Positions 1-8,909 are shown, numbered from the stretch's first letter. The stretch is DNA of 55,477 nt from an uncultured Clostridia bacterium (GCA_947631745.1 CANRMM010000004.1:1-55477), one strand, 5' to 3'. Translations and numbers: made by a program. Notes: a model not told the origin generated them from the letters alone.

Positions 1-657
1 AGCGGAATAAAAAGAAAAGAGAAAAATGGATAAAAAAATTTCAAAAAATAAATAAGTAAACATAAAAATAAAATAGTGATACGAAAGATCTATAAAATAA
101 AAGTGTTATTGAATAATGAAAATTTGAATGAGACAAAAAGACAAAAATAGGATGAAAAAAATCAAATAAAAGGATTTTTAACTGCGAAAATTTTATGCAA
201 AGGGAAAATACTTTTAAAAATAAAAATCAAATAAAAAACAAAAAACGTTTTAAATAAAAAAATATTTTTAAAAAAAATAAAATAAAAATAATTTATAAAT
301 AGAAAAAATAAAGTAATAAATAATTTAAAAATAAAAAAATAAATAAATATTAAAATAAAAAAAAATATATTTTTAATAAAAAATAGAATTAAAATAAAAA
401 AATAGAAAAAATAAAAGTATTTTTTTGGGCCAAAATAAAAAATTCAAAAAAATAAAATAAAAATATCAAGAAAAAAATTTAAGATAGTTAGGAAGGAAAT
501 TTTACATAAAAAAGGAAAAAGTATAAGAAAAAATAAATTGACAATTTGTAAAAATTAAAAATAAAAAGTATAAAGACAAAAATTGTAAAAAGAGTAAAAA
601 TTTTAATTTGAAATATTTAAAATAGAAAAAAGTATTAAAATAATTGACCAAAAAATT
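1..657. repeat. A-rich tandem repeat, unit 1
   Basis: This is non-coding, extremely A-rich and almost C-free on the plus strand. Position 1 onward matches position 658 onward almost base for base, giving a period of about 657 bp. Landmarks shared by both units are an AAAACGTTTT palindrome (about 243 and 900) and the block CGAAAATTTTATGCAAAG (about 184 and 842). The window starts inside the array, so more copies may lie upstream. Function unknown. Confidence 0.85.
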
Positions 658-1165
658 AGCGGAATAAAAAGAAAAGAGAAAAATGGATAAAAAAATTTCA
701 AAAAATAAATAAGTAAACATAAAAATAAAATAGTAATAAGAAAGATCTATAAAATAGAAGTATTATTAAATAATGAAAATTTGAATGAGACAAAAAGACA
801 AAAATAGGGTGAAAAAAATCAAATAAAAGAAATTTTTAACTGCGAAAATTTTATGCAAAGAGAAAATACTTTTAAAAATAAAAATCAGATAAAAAACAAA
901 AAACGTTTTAAATAAAAAAAATTTTTTAAAATAAAATAATAAATAACTTAAAAATAAATAATTATTAAAATAAAAAATAAAATTAAAATATAAAAATAGA
1001 AAAAATAAAAATATTTTTTTGAGTCAAGATAAAAAATTCAAAAAAATAAAATAAAAATATCAAAAAAAATTTAAGAGAATTAGGGAAGAAATTTTACATA
1101 AGAAAGAAAAAAATATAAGAAAAAATAAATTGGCAATTTGTAAAAATTGAAAATAGAGTTATTCT
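658..1165. repeat. A-rich tandem repeat, unit 2 (shortened)
   Basis: This is a second copy of the preceding unit, with several internal deletions, recognisable up to about 1165. From there to about 1330 the sequence stays A-rich. A weak third start may be present near 1250, where an ACGGAATGG block is followed by AAGTAAACATAAAA, as in the other units. No gene is supported. Confidence 0.8.
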
Positions 1166-1410
1166 ATATAAAAAAAGTGATAAAAGGTAAAATATAAATT
1201 TGTTTTTGAAAAAAGAATGAATAAGAAGATAAATATAGAGCTGATAAAGTAACGGAATGGCATAAAAATCCAAAAGATAGGTGTGAAAAGGAAAGAACAA
1301 ATGAAGTAAACATAAAATAGAAAAATATGTATAAATAGAGCACTAAAAAATTTTTTTGGTGATATTTAAAACTATAATTGTCAAAATAACAAAAACATCA
1401 ACTTATCAAT

Positions 1411-1439
1411 TTGATTATTTCCTTTAATTATGATAAAAT
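1411..1439 (+). promoter_or_regulatory. Promoter of tadA
   Basis: A -35 TTGATT (1411-1416) and a -10 TAAAAT (1434-1439) are separated by 17 bp. The -10 is preceded by TGA, which makes it an extended -10 element. Confidence 0.65.
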
Positions 1440-1490
1440 ATTTTAGAAAAAGTCATATAGTATTAATAAAAAATATTATTGGAGTAAAAA

Positions 1491-1961
1491 ATGGAAGATG
1501 CAATTAAAATAAAATTTATGAAGGAAGCATTAAAAGAAGCTAAAAAGGCATATGATAAGGAAGAAATTCCTGTTGGTGCTGTTATTGTAAAAGATGGAAA
1601 AATTATTGGAAGAGGATATAATATAAAGGAAGAAAAAAAAGATACAACAAAACATGCTGAAATAATTGCTATTCAAAAAGCAAGTAAAAAGATTGGGGCA
1701 TGGAGATTAAATGATTGTGAGATGTATGTAACACTTGAACCTTGTGCTATGTGTGCAGGAGCCTTAATCCAATCAAGGATAAAAAAAATATACATTGGCA
1801 CAATGGATCCTAAAACAGGAGCTTGTGGTTCTGTCTTAAATCTGTTGTCTGATTATAAATTTAATCATTGTATAGATGCAGAATATTTCATCATGCAAGA
1901 AGAATGCGAATATATTTTGAAAGATTTTTTTAAAAAACTTAGAAAAAAGAAGAGGAGTTAA
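1491..1961 (+). CDS. tadA: tRNA-specific adenosine deaminase TadA
   Basis: TadA deaminates adenosine 34 to inosine in tRNA-Arg(ACG), so that one tRNA reads CGU, CGC and CGA. The 156-residue product has the zinc deaminase signature: HAE near residue 55 (Zn ligand and catalytic Glu) and PCAMC near residue 86. The length is normal. A GGAG Shine-Dalgarno lies 7 nt before the ATG. The gene stands at the head of the tRNA-Ser/ffs/dnaX/recR block, as in many Firmicutes. Inosine-34 cannot pair with the third G of CGG. That matters here because CGG behaves as a recoding codon elsewhere in the window. Confidence 0.95.
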   Translation: MEDAIKIKFMKEALKEAKKAYDKEEIPVGAVIVKDGKIIGRGYNIKEEKKDTTKHAEIIAIQKASKKIGAWRLNDCEMYVTLEPCAMCAGALIQSRIKKIYIGTMDPKTGACGSVLNLLSDYKFNHCIDAEYFIMQEECEYILKDFFKKLRKKKRS

Positions 1962-2114
1962 ATAATATTTGTATTGTTATTGATTAAGGAAAACTATTTA
2001 TACGTAAAATGAAAAGTTAAATGCAATTCTGTAAAGTAAAAGCTATTTATATATGTAGAAAAATATAAAAATATTGAAGAAATTTTAATAATGTGTTAAT
2101 ATATATAGGCATTT

Positions 2115-2209
2115 GGAGTGGTATCGAAGTGGTCATAACGAGGCTGACTCGAAATCAGTTAGTCAGTAATTAAGCTGGCACGTGGGTTCGAATCCCACCC
2201 ACTCCGCCA
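2115..2209 (+). tRNA. tRNA-Ser (anticodon CGA)
   Basis: The cloverleaf starts GGAGTGG and ends CCACTCC, followed by G and an encoded CCA (2207-2209). The anticodon stem GCTGA/TCAGT closes a 7-nt loop, CTCGAAA, giving anticodon CGA at 2150-2152, which reads UCG. The long variable arm is typical of class II tRNA-Ser. The T-arm reads GTGGGTTCGAATCCCAC. Confidence 0.96.
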
Positions 2210-2223
2210 AATAGGAGGAAAGC

Positions 2224-2967
2224 GTGGAAAAAGATAAAAAAAAGCAGATGATAAAGCTGTGGTTGGCTATTACTATATTAGTAATTATACTGGTTACTGT
2301 AATGGCAATTATGATCAAATATGAAGTAGAAGGGGATAAAAATATGCCTTTTAATCTTTCTAAGATTGTAGTTGTTAGTACAGCAGAGGGAGTTGAAACT
2401 GAAGGTAAAAATAAATGGAATTTTAATATATTTCAAAATAATGACTTTTATTTTTACATAGATAAGAATGAAAATTATTCAGGAAAAAATAATTCTATAA
2501 AAGAAGTTAGAATAGAAAATATTGAGATTACTAAATTACCACAAAAGGGTGAGATAGAAGTCTATATGCCTAATAGTATAGAAGGTAGATTATATAGTTA
2601 TGATGAAGAATATATTGTTGATAAAAAATTGACATATAGAGCGGGTGAGAAAAGTAATCCTCAAACACTCGAAATTGGTAGTCAAGGTGGAAGTGCTTTA
2701 ATTCGTTTTAGTAATGTTAACCTAGGAAATTATACTTCAAATAAAGACAAGGAAATTGTACATGATGGTACGTTGTTAAAAAAATTGAATCTTCAAAATG
2801 AAGATGTAAAATTTGAAGTTTCGTTTGATTTTATTATAGAAGTAACAAATTGTTATTATAAAGCTAATATTACTATGGAATTACCGTATGGTGATATTAT
2901 TGAAAATGGTACAGAAAGTTATGAAAAAATAGATACAAATGATATTGTTTTTAAAAGAGTTAATTAG
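2224..2967 (+). CDS. Hypothetical single-pass membrane protein
   Basis: I do not recognise this 247-residue protein. It has a short lysine-rich N-terminus, one hydrophobic segment (about residues 12-30) and a polar, beta-rich extracytoplasmic part. It is probably anchored by an uncleaved signal. The start is GTG at 2224, with AGGAGG at 2213-2218 in good register. It lies between tRNA-Ser and the SRP RNA, a place where lineage-specific genes are often inserted in this conserved block. Codon use and base composition match the neighbours. Confidence 0.8.
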   Translation: MEKDKKKQMIKLWLAITILVIILVTVMAIMIKYEVEGDKNMPFNLSKIVVVSTAEGVETEGKNKWNFNIFQNNDFYFYIDKNENYSGKNNSIKEVRIENIEITKLPQKGEIEVYMPNSIEGRLYSYDEEYIVDKKLTYRAGEKSNPQTLEIGSQGGSALIRFSNVNLGNYTSNKDKEIVHDGTLLKKLNLQNEDVKFEVSFDFIIEVTNCYYKANITMELPYGDIIENGTESYEKIDTNDIVFKRVN

Positions 2968-2970
2968 TAC

Positions 2971-2999
2971 TTGATAAAATTGATAAAACAGTATATAAT
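2971..2999 (+). promoter_or_regulatory. Promoter of the SRP RNA
   Basis: TTGATA (2971-2976), a 17-bp spacer and a perfect TATAAT (2994-2999). This predicts a transcript start near 3004-3006, at the first bases of the SRP RNA helix. Confidence 0.8.
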
Positions 3000-3003
3000 G
3001 CAA

Positions 3004-3143
3004 ATGGTATGAGAATACCAACTATTGTATGGAGGATTTCGACAAGGAACTGTGAATCTTGTCAGGTCCGGAAGGAAGCAGCAATAAGCAGACCTTCTTG
3101 TGTGGAATCTTCCATAGAATAGTTGGAAAATCTCACACCATTT
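3004..3143 (+). ncRNA. ffs: Signal recognition particle RNA (compact type)
   Basis: This is the RNA core of the signal recognition particle, which binds Ffh and targets nascent membrane proteins. The conserved apical domain is at about 3061-3095, with GTCAGGTCCGGAAGGAAGCA and the closing CAGACC. The ends pair as a long rod: TGGTATGAGA near 3005 with TCTCACACCA near 3131, continued by ACCAACTATTGTATGGA pairing with TCCATAGAATAGTTGG. A T-run follows at 3141. At about 140 nt it is far shorter than the Bacillus form of about 270 nt, and I see no Alu domain. Confidence 0.9.
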
Positions 3144-3177
3144 TTTAAAATGTAAATTTGATAAAGAAGGTGATATA

Positions 3178-4803
3178 TTGTCTTATACAGCTTTATATAG
3201 AAAGTTTAGACCACTAACATTTAATGAAATGGTTGGGCAAGAGCACATCACAAAAACATTGAAAAATCAGATTATGGCACAGAGAGTGGGGCATGCTTAT
3301 TTATTTAATGGTGGAAGAGGAACAGGAAAAACTACAGCAGCTAAAGTGCTAGCAAGAGCAATTAATTGTTTGAATCCACAAGATGGAGAGCCTTGTAATG
3401 AATGCGAAATTTGTAAAGCAGCTTTATCAGGATCTCTTACAGATATTGTAGAAATGGATGCAGCATCTAATAATAGTGTTGAAGATATTCGTTCTATTAG
3501 AGAAGAAGTTAATTTTTTACCAACAGTAGCAAAATATAGAGTATATATTATAGATGAGGTTCACATGTTATCGCCAGGAGCTTTTAATGCTTTATTAAAA
3601 ACTTTGGAAGAACCACCAGCACATGTAAAGTTTATTTTAGCTACAACAGAACCACAAAAGTTACCAGCAACTATTCTTTCAAGATGTCAGCGTTTTGATT
3701 TTAAAACAATATCGAATGAAAATATAGAAAAAAGGTTACAATTTGTATGTGACCAAAGTAATATTGAAATTACACATGAGGCACTTAAATTAATTGCAAT
3801 ATTATCAGAAGGTGCTATGAGGGATGCATTATCAATTTTGGAGAGATGTGTGCAAGATGGGGATAATAAGATTGATGAAAATAAAATAAAGGATTTAGTA
3901 GGAATTCCTAAACTAACATATATTCATCAATTAGTTATGTCTATTATTGAAAGCAATGTGGAAAAGACTTTAGAAACGATAAATGATGTTGTTAATGAAG
4001 GAAAAGATTTACAGAACTTTTTGTGGGAAATTATAAAATACGTAAAAGATGTTTTAGTATATAAGACAAGTCATAAATTAGAAATATATTCACAAGATGA
4101 AATAAAAGATATAGAGGAATTAGCAGATAAAACAGATAAAGACTATTTATTAGAAATGATATATGCTTTATCTAATATGGAAAATGATATTAAGTATTCA
4201 TCACAGAAAATGATTTTATTTCAAGTTGGCATGATAAAACTTTGCAACAGACAAAGTTTTAATAAAGATGATAAGGAATCAATACATAGTGCAAGTAATG
4301 TGGAAATGGAGTCGTTGAAAAATCGAGTATATCAGTTAGAACAAAAAATATCAGGTTTAAAAAATAATGTGGATAATTCAAAAAATATGCAGAAGTTATC
4401 CACAGAACCAATGAAAAGTGTGCAAAAAGTAGAGAAAGAAAAAAGACCTATTCAAAAAATACAAACAGGTGAAAAGCTTGAAACATGGCCAAAGATTATT
4501 AACGATTTAAAAACTTCAGGCAAGATTATGCTATATACAAATTTAATGAATTCAACTGCTAGTCAAATAAATGATATGGTTATTGGAATAGAATTTTCAA
4601 ATGGATTAACTCCTTTTGGAAAAACCATATTAGAAAAAAATGAGAATATAGCAGAATTAGAGAAGAGAGTTTCTATGGAATGTGGAAAACCAATGAAAAT
4701 TAAGTATATTGATTCAAAAGTAACTACTAAAGAGGTAGAACAAAGTAATCCAGTGGAAACTTTTGCACAAGATATGGACATACCATTTAATATGTATGAA
4801 TAA
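3178..4803 (+). CDS. dnaX: DNA polymerase III subunits gamma/tau
   Basis: This is the clamp-loader ATPase of the replisome. The 541-residue protein begins with the typical SYTALYRKFRPLTF and has a Walker A GGRGTGKTT (about 45-53). A four-cysteine zinc site follows, CLNPQDGEPCNECEIC (about 64-79), then Walker B IIDEVHML (about 124) and the sensor region SRCQRFDF (about 170). The C-terminal third is Lys/Glu-rich and low in complexity, as in tau linkers. The start is TTG at 3178 with AAGGTG upstream. ybaB follows after 19 nt, so dnaX, ybaB and recR form one operon. Confidence 0.97.
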   Translation: MSYTALYRKFRPLTFNEMVGQEHITKTLKNQIMAQRVGHAYLFNGGRGTGKTTAAKVLARAINCLNPQDGEPCNECEICKAALSGSLTDIVEMDAASNNSVEDIRSIREEVNFLPTVAKYRVYIIDEVHMLSPGAFNALLKTLEEPPAHVKFILATTEPQKLPATILSRCQRFDFKTISNENIEKRLQFVCDQSNIEITHEALKLIAILSEGAMRDALSILERCVQDGDNKIDENKIKDLVGIPKLTYIHQLVMSIIESNVEKTLETINDVVNEGKDLQNFLWEIIKYVKDVLVYKTSHKLEIYSQDEIKDIEELADKTDKDYLLEMIYALSNMENDIKYSSQKMILFQVGMIKLCNRQSFNKDDKESIHSASNVEMESLKNRVYQLEQKISGLKNNVDNSKNMQKLSTEPMKSVQKVEKEKRPIQKIQTGEKLETWPKIINDLKTSGKIMLYTNLMNSTASQINDMVIGIEFSNGLTPFGKTILEKNENIAELEKRVSMECGKPMKIKYIDSKVTTKEVEQSNPVETFAQDMDIPFNMYE

Positions 4804-4822
4804 ATATAAGGGAGGAAATAAA

Positions 4823-5164
4823 ATGTCAAAAAGAGGTGGATTCCCAGGAATGGGAGGATTTGGTGGAGTAAATATAAACCAAATTATGAAGGAAGCAAAA
4901 AAAGTGCAAGCAGATATGGAAAAATCTCAAGAAGAACTATCTGCAAAAGAATTTGAAGCTACAGCAGGAGGAGGCGTTATTAGTGTTAAAGTTTCAGGAA
5001 CAAGGCAATTAAAAGAAATTAATATCAAAAAGGAAGCAGTAGATCCAGATGATATTGAAATGTTACAAGATTTAATTATTACTTGTGTAAATGAAGCTTT
5101 AAGAAAGGTAGATAGTGAGCAAGCAGCACAATTAGGAAAATATAATATTCCAGGATTAATGTAG
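4823..5164 (+). CDS. ybaB: YbaB/EbfC family nucleoid-associated protein
   Basis: This is a small DNA-binding protein of the YbaB/EbfC family, which forms tweezer-like dimers on the nucleoid. The 113 residues start with a glycine-rich tail ([13 protein letters not shown]), followed by the family core [17 protein letters not shown] and the conserved [10 protein letters not shown] chose ATG 4823, which follows GGAGG at 4811-4815. A longer in-frame start at 4763 would overlap dnaX and lacks a ribosome site. It lies between dnaX and recR, as usual. Confidence 0.94.
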   Translation: MSKRGGFPGMGGFGGVNINQIMKEAKKVQADMEKSQEELSAKEFEATAGGGVISVKVSGTRQLKEINIKKEAVDPDDIEMLQDLIITCVNEALRKVDSEQAAQLGKYNIPGLM

Positions 5165-5183
5165 TAATAAAGAGGAAACTAAT

Positions 5184-5783
5184 ATGTCATATTATTCGCC
5201 ATCAATTGAAAAATTAATAGAAGCTTTTGAGAGACTTCCTAGTATTGGGAGTAAAACAGCAGCAAGACTTGCTTTTTATATGTTGAATGCAAGTGAAGAA
5301 GAAACTAATGAATTTATTAGTGCAATTCAAAATGCAAAGAAAAATTTAAAATATTGTTCAAAATGTTATAATATTTCTGATACAGATCCATGTGAAATTT
5401 GTTCTAATGCTATGAGAGATGTTTCAACAATATGTGTTGTAGAAGATGTAAAAGATGTTGTGGCAATGGAAAGAACACATGAATTTAAAGGATTATACCA
5501 TGTTCTTCATGGCAGTATTTCTCCTATGAATGGAGTAGGACCAGATGATATTAAGATAAAAGAGCTATTAGCTCGATTAATGGAAGGGCAAGTAAAAGAG
5601 CTAATATTAGCAACAAATCCGAGGGTAGAAGGAGAAGCAACAGCCATGTATATTTCGAAATTGGTAAAGCCTTTAGGAATTAAAGTCACGAGGATAGCAC
5701 ATGGAATTCCAGTAGGAGGAGACTTAGAGTATACAGATGAGGTTACTTTAAGTAAAGCCTTAGAAGGAAGAAGAGAATTATAA
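5184..5783 (+). CDS. recR: Recombination protein RecR
   Basis: RecR acts with RecO and RecF to load RecA at single-strand gaps. The 199-residue protein has an N-terminal helix-hairpin-helix ([17 protein letters not shown]), a C4 zinc finger ([16 protein letters not shown], about 57-72) and a Toprim domain starting [10 protein letters not shown]. Later Toprim residues are in [17 protein letters not shown], and the C-terminal [19 protein letters not shown] Walker-like segment is present. It is the last gene of the dnaX operon and is followed by a strong terminator. Confidence 0.97.
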   Translation: MSYYSPSIEKLIEAFERLPSIGSKTAARLAFYMLNASEEETNEFISAIQNAKKNLKYCSKCYNISDTDPCEICSNAMRDVSTICVVEDVKDVVAMERTHEFKGLYHVLHGSISPMNGVGPDDIKIKELLARLMEGQVKELILATNPRVEGEATAMYISKLVKPLGIKVTRIAHGIPVGGDLEYTDEVTLSKALEGRREL

Positions 5784-5787
5784 AAAG

Positions 5788-5830
5788 ATGCAGTAAAATA
5801 TTAAATGATAAAATTAATATTTTACTGCAT
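5788..5830. terminator. Bidirectional intrinsic terminator
   Basis: A perfect 17-bp stem (5788-5804 with 5814-5830) and a 9-nt loop lie between recR and the convergent glycosyltransferase. A-rich sequence on one side and T-rich on the other allow use in both directions. Confidence 0.85.
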
Positions 5831-5867
5831 TATTTTATTGTAATTTATATGATTTTATGTTAAGTAA

Positions 5868-6995
5868 CTATTCCCCTAAAATTGTTTTACAAATAGTTTC
5901 TGTTGGATAAGATTTTAAAATAAATTTAGTTTTTTCTCTCATTTCTTCAATTTTCTTCTCATCTTTAAATAAATTAGCAAAAATTTCATCTGGATTATCT
6001 TTTTTTTGAATCCAAATGCCTACTCCATGGTTTTCTAAAAATTCAGCATTTTGTTCTTCCTGTCCAGGAATTGGGTTAATAATAATCATAGGTAGGTGTG
6101 AAGCTAAACTTTCTGTGGAAGTAAGTCCTCCTGGTTTTGTAACTACTAAATAAGAAATATGCATTAGTTCTGGTACTTTGTCTGTAAAACCTAGGACTTT
6201 TACTCTATCTTGAACATTCAATTCATTTACTAAACTGTCAAAATGTTCTTTCAACTTTTCATTTTTACCAGATATTACAACAATTTGATAATTAGGAACA
6301 GTTGTAATTAAAGAACGTAAGATTTCGATTGTTCTTTCTTTTCCCAATCCCATTTCACCACCGCCAAAGAATAAAATTACTTTTTTATCTGGTGACAATT
6401 CAAAACTTTCTAATATTTCTTCCGTATTAAAATCTTCAAAAAATCTTTCAGACATTGGAATACCAGAAACATGGATTTTTGATGAATTGACGCCATAACT
6501 ACAAAGTTCTTTTTTCATTTCATGGTTAGAAACAAAGAAAAAATCAGTATATTCATGACCTACTAGCCATTGATCGTGTGAAGCAAAGTCTGTTAAAATA
6601 GTAGCAAGTGTGATTTGTAGACTATTTTTTCTTTTTAAATAGTTTACCATTTGACTGCTAAAAGGATGTGTAGAAATGATAATATCTGGAGATTTTTCTG
6701 TTATTAATTTTTTTAATTTTTTAGCCATTAATTTGTTAGTTCCAGAACTAACATGACCTAAAATTCCTCTTTGAGAATTTTTATAAACTTTTCCCCATAA
6801 CTTAGGAGTTTTTTTAGCCATTTCACGGTAAGCACTAGTTGTTAATTTATCTAACATTTTATTAATATATTTTATACAGTCAATCATTTCGACTTCTATA
6901 TCGGAATAGTGATTTTGTATATAATTATAAATAGATTTAGCAGCTGAGAGATGTCCACCGCCGTATGTAGCATAAAAAATAAGAATTTTTTTCAT
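5868..6995 (-). CDS. Processive diacylglycerol glycosyltransferase / MGDG synthase family
   Basis: This is a GT28-type enzyme expected to transfer a sugar from a UDP-sugar to diacylglycerol, making membrane glycolipids (UgtP or MGDG synthase family). The 375 residues open with the family glycine loop ATYGGGHLSAA (about 9-19). The C-terminal half has the donor-binding features LFFGGGEMG (about 208-216) and TKPGGLTSTESLA (about 285-297). The annotated ATG has no good Shine-Dalgarno. A strong AAAGGAG sits 40 nt upstream, in front of an 8-codon ORF. The exact sugar and acceptor cannot be told from sequence. Confidence 0.88.
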   Translation of the reverse strand: MKKILIFYATYGGGHLSAAKSIYNYIQNHYSDIEVEMIDCIKYINKMLDKLTTSAYREMAKKTPKLWGKVYKNSQRGILGHVSSGTNKLMAKKLKKLITEKSPDIIISTHPFSSQMVNYLKRKNSLQITLATILTDFASHDQWLVGHEYTDFFFVSNHEMKKELCSYGVNSSKIHVSGIPMSERFFEDFNTEEILESFELSPDKKVILFFGGGEMGLGKERTIEILRSLITTVPNYQIVVISGKNEKLKEHFDSLVNELNVQDRVKVLGFTDKVPELMHISYLVVTKPGGLTSTESLASHLPMIIINPIPGQEEQNAEFLENHGVGIWIQKKDNPDEIFANLFKDEKKIEEMREKTKFILKSYPTETICKTILGE

Positions 6996-7002
6996 AAATT
7001 TT

Positions 7003-7029
7003 TTATAAAAATATTTTTAATATTTTCAT
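7003..7029 (-). CDS. Possible 8-codon leader ORF
   Basis: The minus strand reads a strong AAAGGAG followed 5 nt later by an ATG and eight codons (MKILKIFL) before TAA. The glycosyltransferase ATG lies 7 nt after this stop, in another frame. The good ribosome site belongs to the short ORF, so the main gene may be translated by coupling or re-initiation. Unproven. Confidence 0.35.
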   Translation of the reverse strand: MKILKIFL

Positions 7030-7094
7030 AAACTCCTTTCTTGTTTATTTCTGATAGCAATTCTAACATACATTTTACAAAAATTCAAAAAATA

Positions 7095-7124
7095 TGAATA
7101 AATTTATTTACATAGAACAAAATA
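7095..7124 (+). promoter_or_regulatory. Possible forespore (sigma-G-like) promoter of ypeB
   Basis: TGAATA (7095-7100), a 17-bp spacer and CAAAATA (7118-7124) match the sigma-F/G consensus TGAATA / CATAMTA at all but one -10 base. In Bacillus subtilis sleB-ypeB is read by sigma-G. No sigma-A pair is obvious here. Confidence 0.4.
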
Positions 7125-7154
7125 ATAAAAATACATACGAAGGGAAGGAATGTT

Positions 7155-8540
7155 TTGAATAAAGTTGTTAACAAATTAAAGGAATGGGAGAATAAAATAA
7201 AAGATAAAAGATTATTTTCAATTATTATTGTGTTAGTAGCAGTATTAATTATTTTAGGGATATATACGTATTCTAAAAATCAAGAATATAGACAAGCTTC
7301 TGAAAATGCATATAACATGGCATTTTTTCAATTAATAGAATATGTGCAAAATGTGGAAACTTATCTTGCCAAATCACTTATTTCAAGCTCAGCAGAACAA
7401 GGTGCAGAAACTTTAACAAATATTTGGAGAGAAGCAAATTTAGCAAGTGCTTATTTATCTCAAATTCCTATAGAATCAAATGAATTAGAAAAAACGGCTA
7501 AATTCTTAAATCAAGTTAGTGATTATAGTTATTCACTTTCAAGAAAAAATATAAAGGGTGAAGACTTATCAGGAGAAGACATTAAGAATTTAGAAGAATT
7601 ACATCAATATAGTATTGACTTAGAAAATACATTAAATCAATTGTCAGTTGATATGAGCGAAGGAAGAATTAATTGGAATGATTTGACGAAGAATCAAATA
7701 TTTTCATTTGCTCAGCAAGTAAGTAATATTTCAAAAGATAGTTTTAGTAATTTAGAAGAGAATTTTCACGAATATTCAGGTTTAATTTATGATGGAGCTT
7801 TTTCTGAACACATGACAAGTAGTGAAAAGAAAGGTTTGACTGGTGAAAAAATTGATGAACAAGAAGCAGAAAAAATAGCTAAAGAATTTATTGGAAAAGA
7901 TAAAGTAAAATCAATAGAAAGTAATGGGAAAAGTGAGAATGGAGATATTGATTGTTTTGCTTTTACGGTAACACTAAATAACGATAATAAGTGTTATATT
8001 ACTATTTCGGAAAAAGGTGGACATGTTATTTTTATGGATTGTGATAGACAAGTTTTAGCAGAATCCATTTCTCAAGAGGAAGCAGATAAAAAAGGAAAGC
8101 AATTCTTAGAAGAAAAAGGATTTGCTAGTATGAAAGAAACTTATTATTTAAAACAGAATGGTATTGTAACCATTAATTATGCTTATCTGCAAGATGGTGT
8201 TACAATATATCCAGATTTAATTAAATTAAAAATAGCATTAGATAATGGAGAAATTCTTGGAATTGAAACTACAGGATATTTAAACTCGCATGAAGAAAGA
8301 AAACTAAAGGAAGTAAAAATATCAAAAGAAGAAGCTAGAAAAAATTTAAATAAAAATTTAGAAATTAAAAGTGAAAATTTAGCCATTATTCCAACAGAAT
8401 GGAAAACGGAAATCTTATGTTGGGAATTCAAAGGAAAAATTGACGAAATGGATTTTTTAGTTTATGTTAATGTGGAAGATGGTACTGAGGAAGACATTTT
8501 GCTAATTGTTAATACACCAAATGGAACATTAACACATTAA
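7155..8540 (+). CDS. ypeB: Germination protein YpeB
   Basis: YpeB is a spore inner-membrane protein needed to place and stabilise the cortex-lytic enzyme SleB. The 461-residue product has one N-terminal membrane segment (about 21-40). A helical domain follows (AFFQLIEYVQNVETYLAKSL and onward), then C-terminal PepSY-type repeats (about 235-450, for example EEADKKGKQFLEEKGF). The start is TTG at 7155 after GGGAAGGA. sleB, the usual partner upstream, is absent here. A spore-protein gene follows. Length and architecture are normal for the family. Confidence 0.9.
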   Translation: MNKVVNKLKEWENKIKDKRLFSIIIVLVAVLIILGIYTYSKNQEYRQASENAYNMAFFQLIEYVQNVETYLAKSLISSSAEQGAETLTNIWREANLASAYLSQIPIESNELEKTAKFLNQVSDYSYSLSRKNIKGEDLSGEDIKNLEELHQYSIDLENTLNQLSVDMSEGRINWNDLTKNQIFSFAQQVSNISKDSFSNLEENFHEYSGLIYDGAFSEHMTSSEKKGLTGEKIDEQEAEKIAKEFIGKDKVKSIESNGKSENGDIDCFAFTVTLNNDNKCYITISEKGGHVIFMDCDRQVLAESISQEEADKKGKQFLEEKGFASMKETYYLKQNGIVTINYAYLQDGVTIYPDLIKLKIALDNGEILGIETTGYLNSHEERKLKEVKISKEEARKNLNKNLEIKSENLAIIPTEWKTEILCWEFKGKIDEMDFLVYVNVEDGTEEDILLIVNTPNGTLTH

Positions 8541-8629
8541 ATTTGAAAAAATTGATAAAATACTTTTCGTAAATTTGCAGATAATAAAAATAGGCGAAAG
8601 CTTAATCTTATTATAAGGAGGAAATAAGG

Positions 8630-8803
8630 ATGTCTAGGAATAGAGGAATTATTTCAGAAAATTTAAGAGAAGAAATCGCAAAAGAATTAGGTGTATATGA
8701 GCAAGTAAAACAAGATGGAGGATGGGGAAATGTTCCTTCAAAAACTTGTGGAAATATTGTAACAAAAGCAATTGAAATTGCTAATAGGACAGCTAAAAAT
8801 TAG
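8630..8803 (+). CDS. Small acid-soluble spore protein, alpha/beta type
   Basis: This is a 57-residue protein of the alpha/beta SASP family, which coats and protects spore DNA. The N-terminal part LREEIAKELGVYEQV and the C-terminal CGNIVTKAIEIA match the two DNA-binding helices of the family. The linker carries WGNVPSKTCG, as in the SspF-like subgroup, and not the GGE cleavage segment of classic SspA/B. ATG 8630 is preceded by AGGAGG. A terminator follows, so it is monocistronic. With ypeB it shows that the organism makes endospores. Confidence 0.87.
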   Translation: MSRNRGIISENLREEIAKELGVYEQVKQDGGWGNVPSKTCGNIVTKAIEIANRTAKN

Positions 8804-8821
8804 TAATTTAATAAAATTTTG

Positions 8822-8864
8822 ATAAGAGGATATCCAAAAAGAACAATTGTGGATAACCTCTTAT
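8822..8864 (+). terminator. Intrinsic terminator after the SASP gene
   Basis: The arms 8822-8836 and 8850-8864 pair over 15 positions with a single A/A mismatch, and a T-rich tail follows. Confidence 0.8.
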
Positions 8865-8909
8865 TTTATATGAAAATACATATATAGAGCTAATTTCTAT
8901 GATGATATG

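Noticed and set aside
502..1300. Phe/Leu-rich reading frames on the minus strand in the A-rich repeat (502-720 and 1094-1300)
   Set aside because: They are what any frame looks like in T-rich DNA, lack ribosome sites, and their shared C-terminal residues only reflect the tandem repeat.
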